NCBI RefSeq assembly: GCF_030315975.1
Contig: NZ_JASXSZ010000005.1
Coordinates: 124,001-188,000 of the forward strand
Direction of reading: 5' to 3'
Source of the DNA: Microbacterium candidum
Lineage (GTDB): Bacteria > Actinomycetota > Actinomycetes > Actinomycetales > Microbacteriaceae
Length of the DNA stretch: 64,000 nucleotides
A model generated the notes under the pieces. That model had not been told where the DNA came from. It was given only the letters and a program-made list of their open reading frames with translations, and searched no databases. This document shows positions 34,969 to 42,584 of the stretch, piece after piece. Every line of letters starts with the position of its first letter. Position 1 is the stretch's first letter. A program made the position numbers and the translations under genes.

Positions 34969-37900
34969 GTGACAGTTCCCGGGATCGCGCGCGCCCTCGC
35001 GTCGTCTGCAACGTTCCGCGATGCCGGGGCCACCGCCTCCGTCGACGCCGACCTTTCGCTTGTCGACGGACTCGATGCGCCCCTGCTCGCAACCCTCCTC
35101 GAGAAGCGCCGCGGTGGGGGCAAGCCCGGGGTCCTCCTCGCCGTGGCCCCCACGGGTCGTCGCGCCGAGACCCTCGGTGCGGCCCTCCAGGCGCTCCTGC
35201 CCGGTGCGGCGGTCCTGCATTTCCCGGCGTGGGAGACGCTGCCGCACGAACGGCTGAGCCCCAGTGCAGAGACCGTGGGCCGCCGCCTCGATGTCCTGCG
35301 GACGGTCGACGAGTGGGACGGAACGGCGCCCCTCGTCATCACGGCGTCGGTGCGCGGCGCGCTCCAGCCGCTCGCCGCCGGACTCACCGACCGGGCCCCG
35401 ATCGCACTGACCGTGGGCGGCCGAGGCTACGACCTCGAGACCGTGACCGCCGAGCTCGTCGAGCGCGCGTACCATCGCGTCGACATGGTGTCGCGCCGCG
35501 GCGAGTTCGCGGTGCGCGGCGGCATCCTCGACGTCTTCCCGCCGACCGCCGACCACCCGTCCCGCGTCGAGTTCTTCGGCGACGAGGTCGACCAGATCCG
35601 CGCATTCTCGGTCGCGGACCAGCGCAGTCTTCCCGGCGAGGTGCGCGAGGTGGAGCTGCTTGCGGCGCGCGAACTGCTGCTCACCGACGACGTCCGCGCA
35701 CGGGCGCGGGCGCTCATGGCCGACCTTCCTGGGCTCGCCGGAATGCTCGAGCGCATGGCCGAGGGCATCCCGGTCGAGGGGATGGAATCGCTCACCCCCG
35801 TGCTCGTCGAGAACGTGGTGACGCTCGCGCACTACCTCCCCGAGGGCGCCGCGGTCGCGCTCGTCGACCCGGAGAGGTCGGTGACGCGCGCGACGACGCT
35901 GTCCGAGACCAATCGGGAGTTCCTGGATGCCGCGTGGAGCGCGGCCGTCGCCGGGGCCGCGACCCCCGTCGACCTCGGCGCGGGCGACTTCGTCTCGCTG
36001 CCCGGGCTGCGCGAGGCCGCGAGCGATCGTGGCGGCGTCTGGTGGACGCTCAGCGCGTTCGACTCGGGTTACGCGGACATCGCGGAGGAACTGGAGATCG
36101 ACGACTCCGAGTTGCGCATCCGTGCGACCGCCGTGCCGTCGTTCCAGGGCAACGTCGAGGGTGCCACCGCACACGTCGGCGAGCTCTTGGCCGCGGGGTG
36201 GAGTGTCGTGGTCGCCGCATCCGGCGCGGGCCTCGCCGACCGCGCGCGCGACGTGCTCGCTGAACGCGGCATCGCCGCCCGGCGTGTCGACACCGTGGAG
36301 ACCGCGCCCGAGCCGGGCGTCGCCCATGTCGTGGTCGCGGCCCTCGAGCGCGGCTTCGAGGCGGAGGGCGCGAAGCTGGCCGTCCTGACCGAGACGGAGT
36401 TCTACGGCCGCACGATCGGCAGTGACACGCGGGTCGTCAAGAAGCTCGCGTCGCGCCGGCGGAACGTCGTCGATCCGCTGCAGCTCAAGGCCGGCGACTA
36501 CGTCGTGCACTCGACGCACGGCATCGGGCGTTTCGTCGAGCTGCAGCAGCGCGAAGTGTCCAGTGGCGGCCGCAACGCGGTCAAGAGCATGCGCGAGTAT
36601 CTCGTGCTGGAGTACGCGCCGTCCAAGCGCGGGCACCCGGGCGACAAGCTCTACGTGCCCACCGACCAGCTCGACCTGCTGTCGAAGTACGTCGGCGGTG
36701 AGGCGCCGGTGCTGTCGAAGATGGGCGGCAGCGACTGGGCTGCGGCCAAGGGCAAGGCCCGCAAGGCCGTGCGCGACATCGCGGTCGAGCTCGTGAAGCT
36801 GTACTCGGCGCGTATGGCGGCGAAGGGCTACGCGTTCGGCCCGGACACGCCCTGGCAGCGCGAGCTCGAAGAGGCGTTCCCGTTCGCGGAGACCCCTGAC
36901 CAGCTTCAGACGATCGACGAGATCAAGGCCGACATGGAGAAGCCGATCCCGATGGACCGGCTGCTGTCCGGCGATGTCGGCTTCGGCAAGACCGAGGTGG
37001 CCGTGCGGGCGGCGTTCAAGGCCATCCAGGACGGCAAGCAGGTCGCGATGCTCGTTCCGACGACCCTCCTCGTCAAGCAGCACCTCGAGACCTTCACCGA
37101 GCGCTTCGCCGGCTTCCCGGTGAAGGTGCGGCCGCTCTCGCGCTTCCAGACCGACAAGCAGGCGCGCGACACGCTCGAGGGCCTCACCGACGGCACGGTC
37201 GACATGGTCATCGGAACGCACCGCATCCTGACCGACAAGGTGATCTTCAAGGACCTCGGTCTCATGATCATCGACGAGGAGCAGCGGTTCGGAGTCGAGC
37301 ACAAGGACGCGCTGAAGAAGCTCAAGACGAACGTCGACATCCTCGCCATGAGCGCGACGCCCATCCCGCGCACGCTCGAGATGGCCGTCACCGGCATCCG
37401 CGAGATGTCGACCCTGCAGACACCGCCGGAGGACCGGCATCCGATCCTCACGTACGTCGGCGCCCGCAGCGACAAGCAGGTCGCCGCCGCGATCCGCCGC
37501 GAGCTCCTGCGCGAGGGTCAGGTCTTCTACGTGCACAACCGGGTGCAGTCGATCCAGCGCGTCGCCGCGCACCTGTCCGAGCTCGTGCCCGAGGCGCGCA
37601 TCGTCGTGGCGCACGGTCAGATGGGCGAGCACCAGCTCGAGCAGGTCGTCGACGACTTCTGGGAGCGGCGCGCCGACGTCCTGGTGTCGACCACGATCAT
37701 CGAGACCGGCCTCGACATCTCCAACGCCAACACGATCATCATCGACCGCGCCGACAAGTACGGCCTGTCGCAGCTGCACCAGCTGCGTGGGCGCGTCGGC
37801 CGTGGGCGTGAGCGTGCGTACGCGTACTTCCTCTATGACGACCTGAAGCCGCTGTCCGAGACGGCGGCCGACCGGCTGGAGACGATCGCCGTCAACAACG

Positions 37901-38556
37901 ACCTCGGCAGCGGGATGCAGGTCGCCCTCAAGGACCTCGAGATCCGCGGCGCGGGCAACATGCTCGGCGCCGAGCAGGCCGGGCACATCGCCGGCGTCGG
38001 CTTCGACCTCTACCTGCGCATGATCGGGGAGGCGGTCGCCACATTCCGCGGCGAGGAGGTCGAAGGACCGGCGGAGCTGCGGCTCGAGCTCCCGGTTCAG
38101 GCGCGGATCCCGGAGGACTACATCGACAGCGAGCGGCTGCGCCTCGAGGCGTACCAGAAGCTGTCCGCCGCGGCGTCCGCGACCGCCAAGGACGACGCGA
38201 TCGATCTCGTCGTCGATGAGCTCCGCGACCGGTACGGCGAGCCGCCGTCCGAGGTCGAGGGGCTCCTGGCGGTGGCGCGCCTGCGCCGTCGCGCAGCGCG
38301 TGCCGGCCTCGCCGACGTCGTCGCGATGGGGCCCAATCTCCGTGTCGCCCCGGCGAACCTCCCCGACTCGATGCGGGTGCGGCTGCAGCGGCTCTACCCG
38401 AAGGCGAAGCTCGTCGCCTCCGGTGAGGCCGTCGTCGTCCCGCTGCCGACCGCCGACGGGGAGCCGCTCGGCGACGTCGATCTCATCTCGTGGGTCGCGC
38501 AGCTGCTCGACCAGCTGTGGCCGGTGCCCGCACCCGGGGCGGCGCCGCCCGCCTGA
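34969..38556 (+). CDS. mfd: Transcription-repair coupling factor Mfd
   Basis: A 1195-residue ATP-dependent translocase that removes RNA polymerase stalled at DNA damage and recruits UvrA. Domains in order: UvrB-homology N-terminal module (FPAWETLPHERLSPSAETVGRR; RRGEFAVRGGILDVFPP), the RNA polymerase-interacting CarD-like module (GDYVVHSTHGIGRFVELQ, near residue 510), helicase motifs SGDVGFGKTEVA (Walker A), DEEQRFG (motif II) and GRVGRGRERAYAY (motif VI), then the TRCF C-terminal regulatory domain. Length is typical. GTG 34969 has a -10 hexamer 6 bases upstream. Confidence 0.97.
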   Translation: MTVPGIARALASSATFRDAGATASVDADLSLVDGLDAPLLATLLEKRRGGGKPGVLLAVAPTGRRAETLGAALQALLPGAAVLHFPAWETLPHERLSPSAETVGRRLDVLRTVDEWDGTAPLVITASVRGALQPLAAGLTDRAPIALTVGGRGYDLETVTAELVERAYHRVDMVSRRGEFAVRGGILDVFPPTADHPSRVEFFGDEVDQIRAFSVADQRSLPGEVREVELLAARELLLTDDVRARARALMADLPGLAGMLERMAEGIPVEGMESLTPVLVENVVTLAHYLPEGAAVALVDPERSVTRATTLSETNREFLDAAWSAAVAGAATPVDLGAGDFVSLPGLREAASDRGGVWWTLSAFDSGYADIAEELEIDDSELRIRATAVPSFQGNVEGATAHVGELLAAGWSVVVAASGAGLADRARDVLAERGIAARRVDTVETAPEPGVAHVVVAALERGFEAEGAKLAVLTETEFYGRTIGSDTRVVKKLASRRRNVVDPLQLKAGDYVVHSTHGIGRFVELQQREVSSGGRNAVKSMREYLVLEYAPSKRGHPGDKLYVPTDQLDLLSKYVGGEAPVLSKMGGSDWAAAKGKARKAVRDIAVELVKLYSARMAAKGYAFGPDTPWQRELEEAFPFAETPDQLQTIDEIKADMEKPIPMDRLLSGDVGFGKTEVAVRAAFKAIQDGKQVAMLVPTTLLVKQHLETFTERFAGFPVKVRPLSRFQTDKQARDTLEGLTDGTVDMVIGTHRILTDKVIFKDLGLMIIDEEQRFGVEHKDALKKLKTNVDILAMSATPIPRTLEMAVTGIREMSTLQTPPEDRHPILTYVGARSDKQVAAAIRRELLREGQVFYVHNRVQSIQRVAAHLSELVPEARIVVAHGQMGEHQLEQVVDDFWERRADVLVSTTIIETGLDISNANTIIIDRADKYGLSQLHQLRGRVGRGRERAYAYFLYDDLKPLSETAADRLETIAVNNDLGSGMQVALKDLEIRGAGNMLGAEQAGHIAGVGFDLYLRMIGEAVATFRGEEVEGPAELRLELPVQARIPEDYIDSERLRLEAYQKLSAAASATAKDDAIDLVVDELRDRYGEPPSEVEGLLAVARLRRRAARAGLADVVAMGPNLRVAPANLPDSMRVRLQRLYPKAKLVASGEAVVVPLPTADGEPLGDVDLISWVAQLLDQLWPVPAPGAAPPA

Positions 38557-38586
38557 TCCCGCTGGCCTCGCGCCGGTCGCAGGCCA

Positions 38587-38592
38587 TAGAGT
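38587..38592 (+). promoter_or_regulatory. Predicted leaderless -10 (TAGAGT) of the MFS-CNBD gene
   Basis: TAGAGT ends 6 bases before ATG 38599. Confidence 0.5.
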
Positions 38593-38598
38593 CGCCGC

Positions 38599-40293
38599 AT
38601 GGTCCTGCTGGGGAGTCGGGCTCGCCTCGCCGAGGCCGGGCTGGCGTTCGCCACGACATGGCGGAACGTGAGCCTGCGCCGTGCGCAGCTGAGCTTCTTC
38701 GCGATGTGGGTCGCCGAGAGCGCCTTCAGCGTCGCCCTCAGCATCGTGGCGTACAACGCGGGCGGAACGCTGGCGGTGGGGGTCGTGGGTCTCATCACCT
38801 TCCTGCCGTCGGCGGTGCTGACGCCTCTCCTCTCGCCCTTCGCCGATCGCGGTCGCCGCGAGCGGGTGCTCGTGATCGTGGAGGTGCTGCGGGGAACGGC
38901 GATCGCGGCAGCGGCGGTCGTGGTCGCGCTCGCCGGCCCGGTGTGGATCGTCTTCGTGCTGGCCGCCGCATCCGCCGTACCCGCGACGCTGTACCGGCCT
39001 GCCCACTCCGCGCTGCTGCCGACCCTCTGCCGGACGGGGAGGGAGCTCGCGAGCGCCAACGTCGTGCGGGGGCTCCTCGATTCGACCGCGAGCCTCGTCG
39101 GACCCCTGATCGCCGCGGTGCTCCTCGCCGTCTCCGACGCGGCGGTCGTGTTCGCGGTCGCCTCCGCCTCCGCGTTCGTCGCCGCCCTGCTCGTCGTCGC
39201 GCTCCGCTACGAGGCGCCTCTCGCCGAGGCCCCCGCCCGGCGCCCGGCGCTCCTCCGCGAGGCCCTCGAGGGGCTCGCGGCCGCGTGGCAGAGCCGTGAC
39301 CTCCGCCTCATCCTGTCGCTCGTCGCCGCCCAGACGCTCACGCGGGGCGCGCTCACGGTGTTCTCCGTCGTGGTCGCGATCCAACTCCTGCACATGGGCG
39401 ACTCGGGTGCGGGCTCGCTCATGGCCGCACTCGGCGCCGGCGCGGTCATCGGGTCGCTCGCCGCATCCATCCTCGTGAGCACGTGGCGCCTCGGCGCGTG
39501 GTTCGCGATCGGCGTCGGCGTGTGGGGGCTGCCGATCGCCCTCATCGGGGTGTTCCCGGAGCAAGCAGCCGCCCTGGTTCTCCTGGCGTTCGTCGGCGTC
39601 GCGAACGCGCTCATCGACGCCGCCGGGTTCACCCTGATCGGACGGCTCACCCCGGATGCCGTCATGGCGCGGGTGTTCGGGGTCCTCGAGAGCCTCGTCG
39701 CCGTCACGATCGGCATCGGCTCGATCCTCGCCTCGGCGCTCATCGAGTGGTTCGGCATCCAGCCAGCGCTCATCGTCATCGGGCTCATCTGCCCGACGCT
39801 CGCGGTCGCGTCGTGGTGGCGCCTGCGCCGCCTCGACCGGTCGGTCGAGGCGCTCGATCACGAGATCGGACTGCTCAAGCGCGTGCCGATGTTCGACCCG
39901 CTGCCCCTGCCCGCGATCGAGCAGCTCGCCCGGAGCCTTGAGCCCGTCGCCGTTCCGGAGGGCGGAACCGTCTTCGCGCAGGGGGACATCGGAGACCGCT
40001 ACTACGTGATCGAGGCCGGAGCGGCGGACGTCGTCGGCGACGGCCGGATCGTGGCGACGCTCGAAACCGGGGACGGGTTCGGCGAGATCGCCCTGCTGCG
40101 TCGCTCGCACCGGACGGCGACGGTCCGCGCCCGCACCGCCCTGCGGCTGCGGGCGCTCTCGGCGGAGCGGTTCACGACGGCCGTCCTCGGATACACGCCG
40201 AGCTCCCGCGCGGCCGACGCGGGAATGGACGGGGCTCTCGAGCGCTACACGCCGGATGCGGCGGACGCGCCGGACGCGCCGGAAGGGTCTTGA
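38599..40293 (+). CDS. MFS transporter fused to a C-terminal cyclic-nucleotide-binding domain
   Basis: A 564-residue fusion. Residues ~25-400 are a 12-helix MFS_3-like exporter (motif A-like SPFADRGRRERVLV). Residues ~420-525 are a cyclic-nucleotide-binding fold: EPVAVPEGGTVFAQGDIGDRYYVIEAGAADV and the phosphate cassette GFGEIALLRRSHRTATV with the conserved Glu and Arg. A cAMP- or cGMP-gated exporter is a reasonable inference, but some such domains bind no nucleotide. An acidic Asp/Ala tail ends it. It follows mfd by 42 bases with its own -10. Confidence 0.88.
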   Translation: MVLLGSRARLAEAGLAFATTWRNVSLRRAQLSFFAMWVAESAFSVALSIVAYNAGGTLAVGVVGLITFLPSAVLTPLLSPFADRGRRERVLVIVEVLRGTAIAAAAVVVALAGPVWIVFVLAAASAVPATLYRPAHSALLPTLCRTGRELASANVVRGLLDSTASLVGPLIAAVLLAVSDAAVVFAVASASAFVAALLVVALRYEAPLAEAPARRPALLREALEGLAAAWQSRDLRLILSLVAAQTLTRGALTVFSVVVAIQLLHMGDSGAGSLMAALGAGAVIGSLAASILVSTWRLGAWFAIGVGVWGLPIALIGVFPEQAAALVLLAFVGVANALIDAAGFTLIGRLTPDAVMARVFGVLESLVAVTIGIGSILASALIEWFGIQPALIVIGLICPTLAVASWWRLRRLDRSVEALDHEIGLLKRVPMFDPLPLPAIEQLARSLEPVAVPEGGTVFAQGDIGDRYYVIEAGAADVVGDGRIVATLETGDGFGEIALLRRSHRTATVRARTALRLRALSAERFTTAVLGYTPSSRAADAGMDGALERYTPDAADAPDAPEGS

Positions 40294-40354
40294 AGGGCGG
40301 CGCGCGCAGGTTCAGACTGGCGGCATCCCCAAGTCCTCCCCGGAAGGATGCATC

Positions 40355-40726
40355 ATGCCGCACGGCGACATCACGCACATCGAGATCCCCGTCACCGACT
40401 TCGCGGCGGCAGGAGCGTTCTACTCGGCCCTGTTCGGCTGGCAGATCGCCGAGGCGCCCGGCTTCGAGGGCTACCCCATGTGGCAGGCGCCGAACAAGAT
40501 CTCGGGTGGAGCGTTCACCAAACGCGAAGACGGGTCCACGAGCCCGCTCTCGTACGTCGAGGTCGACTCCATCGACGACACGCTGGCGGCCGCGCGTGCT
40601 GCGGGCGGCACCGTCGTCGCCGAGAAGGCGCCCATCACCGACACGAGCTGGTGGGCCGTCGTCGCCGACCCCGACGGCAATACCCTCGGCCTCTACGAGG
40701 GCATGACGACGCCGCCCGAGGGGTGA
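40355..40726 (+). CDS. VOC (glyoxalase/bleomycin-resistance) family protein
   Basis: A 123-residue single VOC module starting MPHGDITHIEIPVTDFAAAGAFYSALFGW and ending VVADPDGNTLGLYEG. This is the CFP/YdhR-like 'glyoxalase with DPDGN' type; such proteins are metal enzymes or ligand binders, function unknown. ATG 40355 follows GGAAGGA. It lies between the MFS-CNBD gene and the hexapeptide-repeat gene. Confidence 0.88.
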   Translation: MPHGDITHIEIPVTDFAAAGAFYSALFGWQIAEAPGFEGYPMWQAPNKISGGAFTKREDGSTSPLSYVEVDSIDDTLAAARAAGGTVVAEKAPITDTSWWAVVADPDGNTLGLYEGMTTPPEG

Positions 40727-40764
40727 CGTCCGCCTCGCCCGGGGCGTGCGTCCCCGGGCTTCGC

Positions 40765-40770
40765 TAGGGT
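40765..40770 (+). promoter_or_regulatory. Predicted leaderless -10 (TAGGGT) of the hexapeptide-repeat gene
   Basis: TAGGGT ends 6 bases before ATG 40777; an in-frame GTG at 40771 would sit directly on the hexamer and was not chosen. Confidence 0.5.
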
Positions 40771-40776
40771 GTGCAC

Positions 40777-41376
40777 ATGCAGTTCGAGCACGTCGGGGCG
40801 CAGCCTCGCATCCATCCGGACGCGGTCGTCGCGGCCACCGCGGTCATCAGCGGCGACGTCACGATCGGTGCGGGCTGCCAGATCCTGCACGGAGCCGTCA
40901 TCACGTCCGAGGGCGGGCCGATCACGCTCGGCGAGCACGTCATCGTGATGGAGAACGCGCTCATCCGAGCGACGTCGGTCAATCCGGTCCACATCGGCGA
41001 TCACGTGCTCGTGGGGCCCATGGCCAGCATCTCGGGCGCGACGATCGCCGACGAGGTGTTCCTCGCGACCGGTACGCGCATCTTCAACGGCGCGCGCATC
41101 GGGGAGCGGTGCGAAGTGCGCATCAACGCGGTCGTCCACCTGCGGACCACGCTGCCGCCCGAAACCGTCGTCCCGATCGGATGGGTCGCGGTCGGCGAGC
41201 CGCTCGTGATCCTGCCGCCCGAGCGGCACGCGGATATCTGGGCGTCGCAGCGCGAGCTCGACTTCCCGGGCTACGTCTTCGGGCTCGACAGGGACACCCC
41301 CGACCTCATGGTGCAGCTCACCGAGCGCTACGGCTCGAGTCTCGCCCGTCACGCCACGGACCGCCGCATCGACTGA
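40777..41376 (+). CDS. Gamma-carbonic-anhydrase-like hexapeptide-repeat protein
   Basis: A 199-residue left-handed beta-helix protein (repeats such as IHPDAVV, AVISGDVTIGAGCQI, VHIGDHVLVGPMASISG). Overall it resembles the gamma-carbonic anhydrase/PaaY/acyltransferase group. The motif that usually supplies zinc histidines (IGHgxxxHG) reads VGPMASISG here, so carbonic anhydrase activity is doubtful; it may be an acyltransferase or structural homologue. The C-terminal ~50 residues form a helical cap. ATG 40777 chosen from the -10 position. Confidence 0.75.
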   Translation: MQFEHVGAQPRIHPDAVVAATAVISGDVTIGAGCQILHGAVITSEGGPITLGEHVIVMENALIRATSVNPVHIGDHVLVGPMASISGATIADEVFLATGTRIFNGARIGERCEVRINAVVHLRTTLPPETVVPIGWVAVGEPLVILPPERHADIWASQRELDFPGYVFGLDRDTPDLMVQLTERYGSSLARHATDRRID

Positions 41377-41407
41377 AGCCGCTCGACGGGGCGACCGCGT
41401 AAGCCCC

Positions 41408-42577
41408 TCAGCGCGTGAGCTCGGCCGCGCGAGCCAGCCACATCGCCGGATCCTGCGCGTGGTACGGGTGCTCGGACGGCTCGATCCGATCGAGGAACGC
41501 GCGGTACAGCGTCGCCTGTCGCACGGCTGCGTAGGGCCGGACGAGTTCGAGCGCCCGCGCCGGGTCGGAACCCGGTACCGCGCGTCGCCACGCGGCGAGC
41601 CAATGCTCCGTGACGCGGGCCGCGAAAGGCGGCGGCATCCGTTCGGTGAACGCAGCCACGTCGAGCAGGGGATGACCGATGCCGCTGTCGCCCCAGTCGA
41701 GGATCACGAGGTGATCGTCGTCGCCGCGGACGTTGCCCCCGTGAAAGTCGCCGTGGACGAGGGTGTCGGACAGCCCGCAGGCATCGAGGGACGGCTGCAG
41801 CTCCGGGAGTCCGTCGATGATGGTCGAGACGGCGTCGCGGTCGGCGGGTGCGACCTCGGGCGCGAGTCGCAGGGTGCGCTCGGCGACCGGAGCGAGGGAT
41901 GCGGGCGTCCACGCCGGCATCGGAGGCAGCGTCGCGGGATCCACGGACGTCTGGATGTCGATCAGGAGGTCGACCATCCGGCACGCGGCGCCGATGGGCG
42001 GGTCGTACCGGTCGTCGCCCGGCACCTCGGCGATGAGCACGGCATCGGCGGTGCGGGCGATCAGCCGCGGCACCGGGAAAGCGCTCAGGCGTTCGAGCAG
42101 GGCGCCTTCGTGCGCGAAGAAGGACGGCACGGCCTTGAGCCACACCGGGCCCGCCGAGGTCGGGAGCATCCACAGCGTGGACAGGTTCCAGCTGCGCACC
42201 TGCACGGGGTCGCCGACAGCGGGACGGCCGATGTCGGCCAGAGCCTCCCGGGCCCACGCGAGGTATTCGCCCGGTCCGCCCGGGCGGGCCCATGTCAGCC
42301 GCAGCGGGTCGTCGGCGACGAATGCCGGGTCGACCGGGTCGAGCGCGATCGCGGGGATGTCGGCCACCTCGGCGGTGTACACGGCGTCCGGGACCGACCA
42401 GGCGGCGATGCGGAGCAGGACGACGTCGATGCCCAGCGCGCCGCGCGCAGCATCCACGATCGCAGCCGCATCCTGCTCGTACGGGCTGTCGATGCGGAAG
42501 GCGGCCGTGAGTCCGACCGGGGTGCCGTCGGGGAGGACGAGCGCGAGACGGGCGCGTCGCTCGTCCTGCGGGGTCAT
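41408..42577 (-). CDS. Phosphotransferase of the aminoglycoside phosphotransferase (APH) fold
   Basis: A 389-residue kinase-fold protein. The first ~150 residues contain a small NUDIX-like/unknown region; residues ~160-389 have the APH catalytic loop HGDFHGGN and metal-binding ILDWGDSGIGHP. APH-family enzymes phosphorylate antibiotics, homoserine, choline or sugars; nothing here points to drug resistance. The ATG at 42577 is 7 bases after the ppc stop, so it is probably co-transcribed with ppc. Confidence 0.8.
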   Translation of the reverse strand: MTPQDERRARLALVLPDGTPVGLTAAFRIDSPYEQDAAAIVDAARGALGIDVVLLRIAAWSVPDAVYTAEVADIPAIALDPVDPAFVADDPLRLTWARPGGPGEYLAWAREALADIGRPAVGDPVQVRSWNLSTLWMLPTSAGPVWLKAVPSFFAHEGALLERLSAFPVPRLIARTADAVLIAEVPGDDRYDPPIGAACRMVDLLIDIQTSVDPATLPPMPAWTPASLAPVAERTLRLAPEVAPADRDAVSTIIDGLPELQPSLDACGLSDTLVHGDFHGGNVRGDDDHLVILDWGDSGIGHPLLDVAAFTERMPPPFAARVTEHWLAAWRRAVPGSDPARALELVRPYAAVRQATLYRAFLDRIEPSEHPYHAQDPAMWLARAAELTR

Positions 42578-42584
42578 CCCGTCA

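Noticed and set aside
34885..40110. A minus-strand open frame of over 1700 codons antisense to mfd and the MFS-CNBD gene.
   Set aside because: It is an artefact of very high GC: Arg/Asp/Glu/Ala-rich without domains, and the plus strand holds unambiguous genes.
41408..42577. Antibiotic-resistance kinase (aminoglycoside phosphotransferase).
   Set aside because: Only the APH catalytic fold is evident; the N-terminal region and operon with ppc do not resemble resistance genes, and the fold serves many metabolic kinases.
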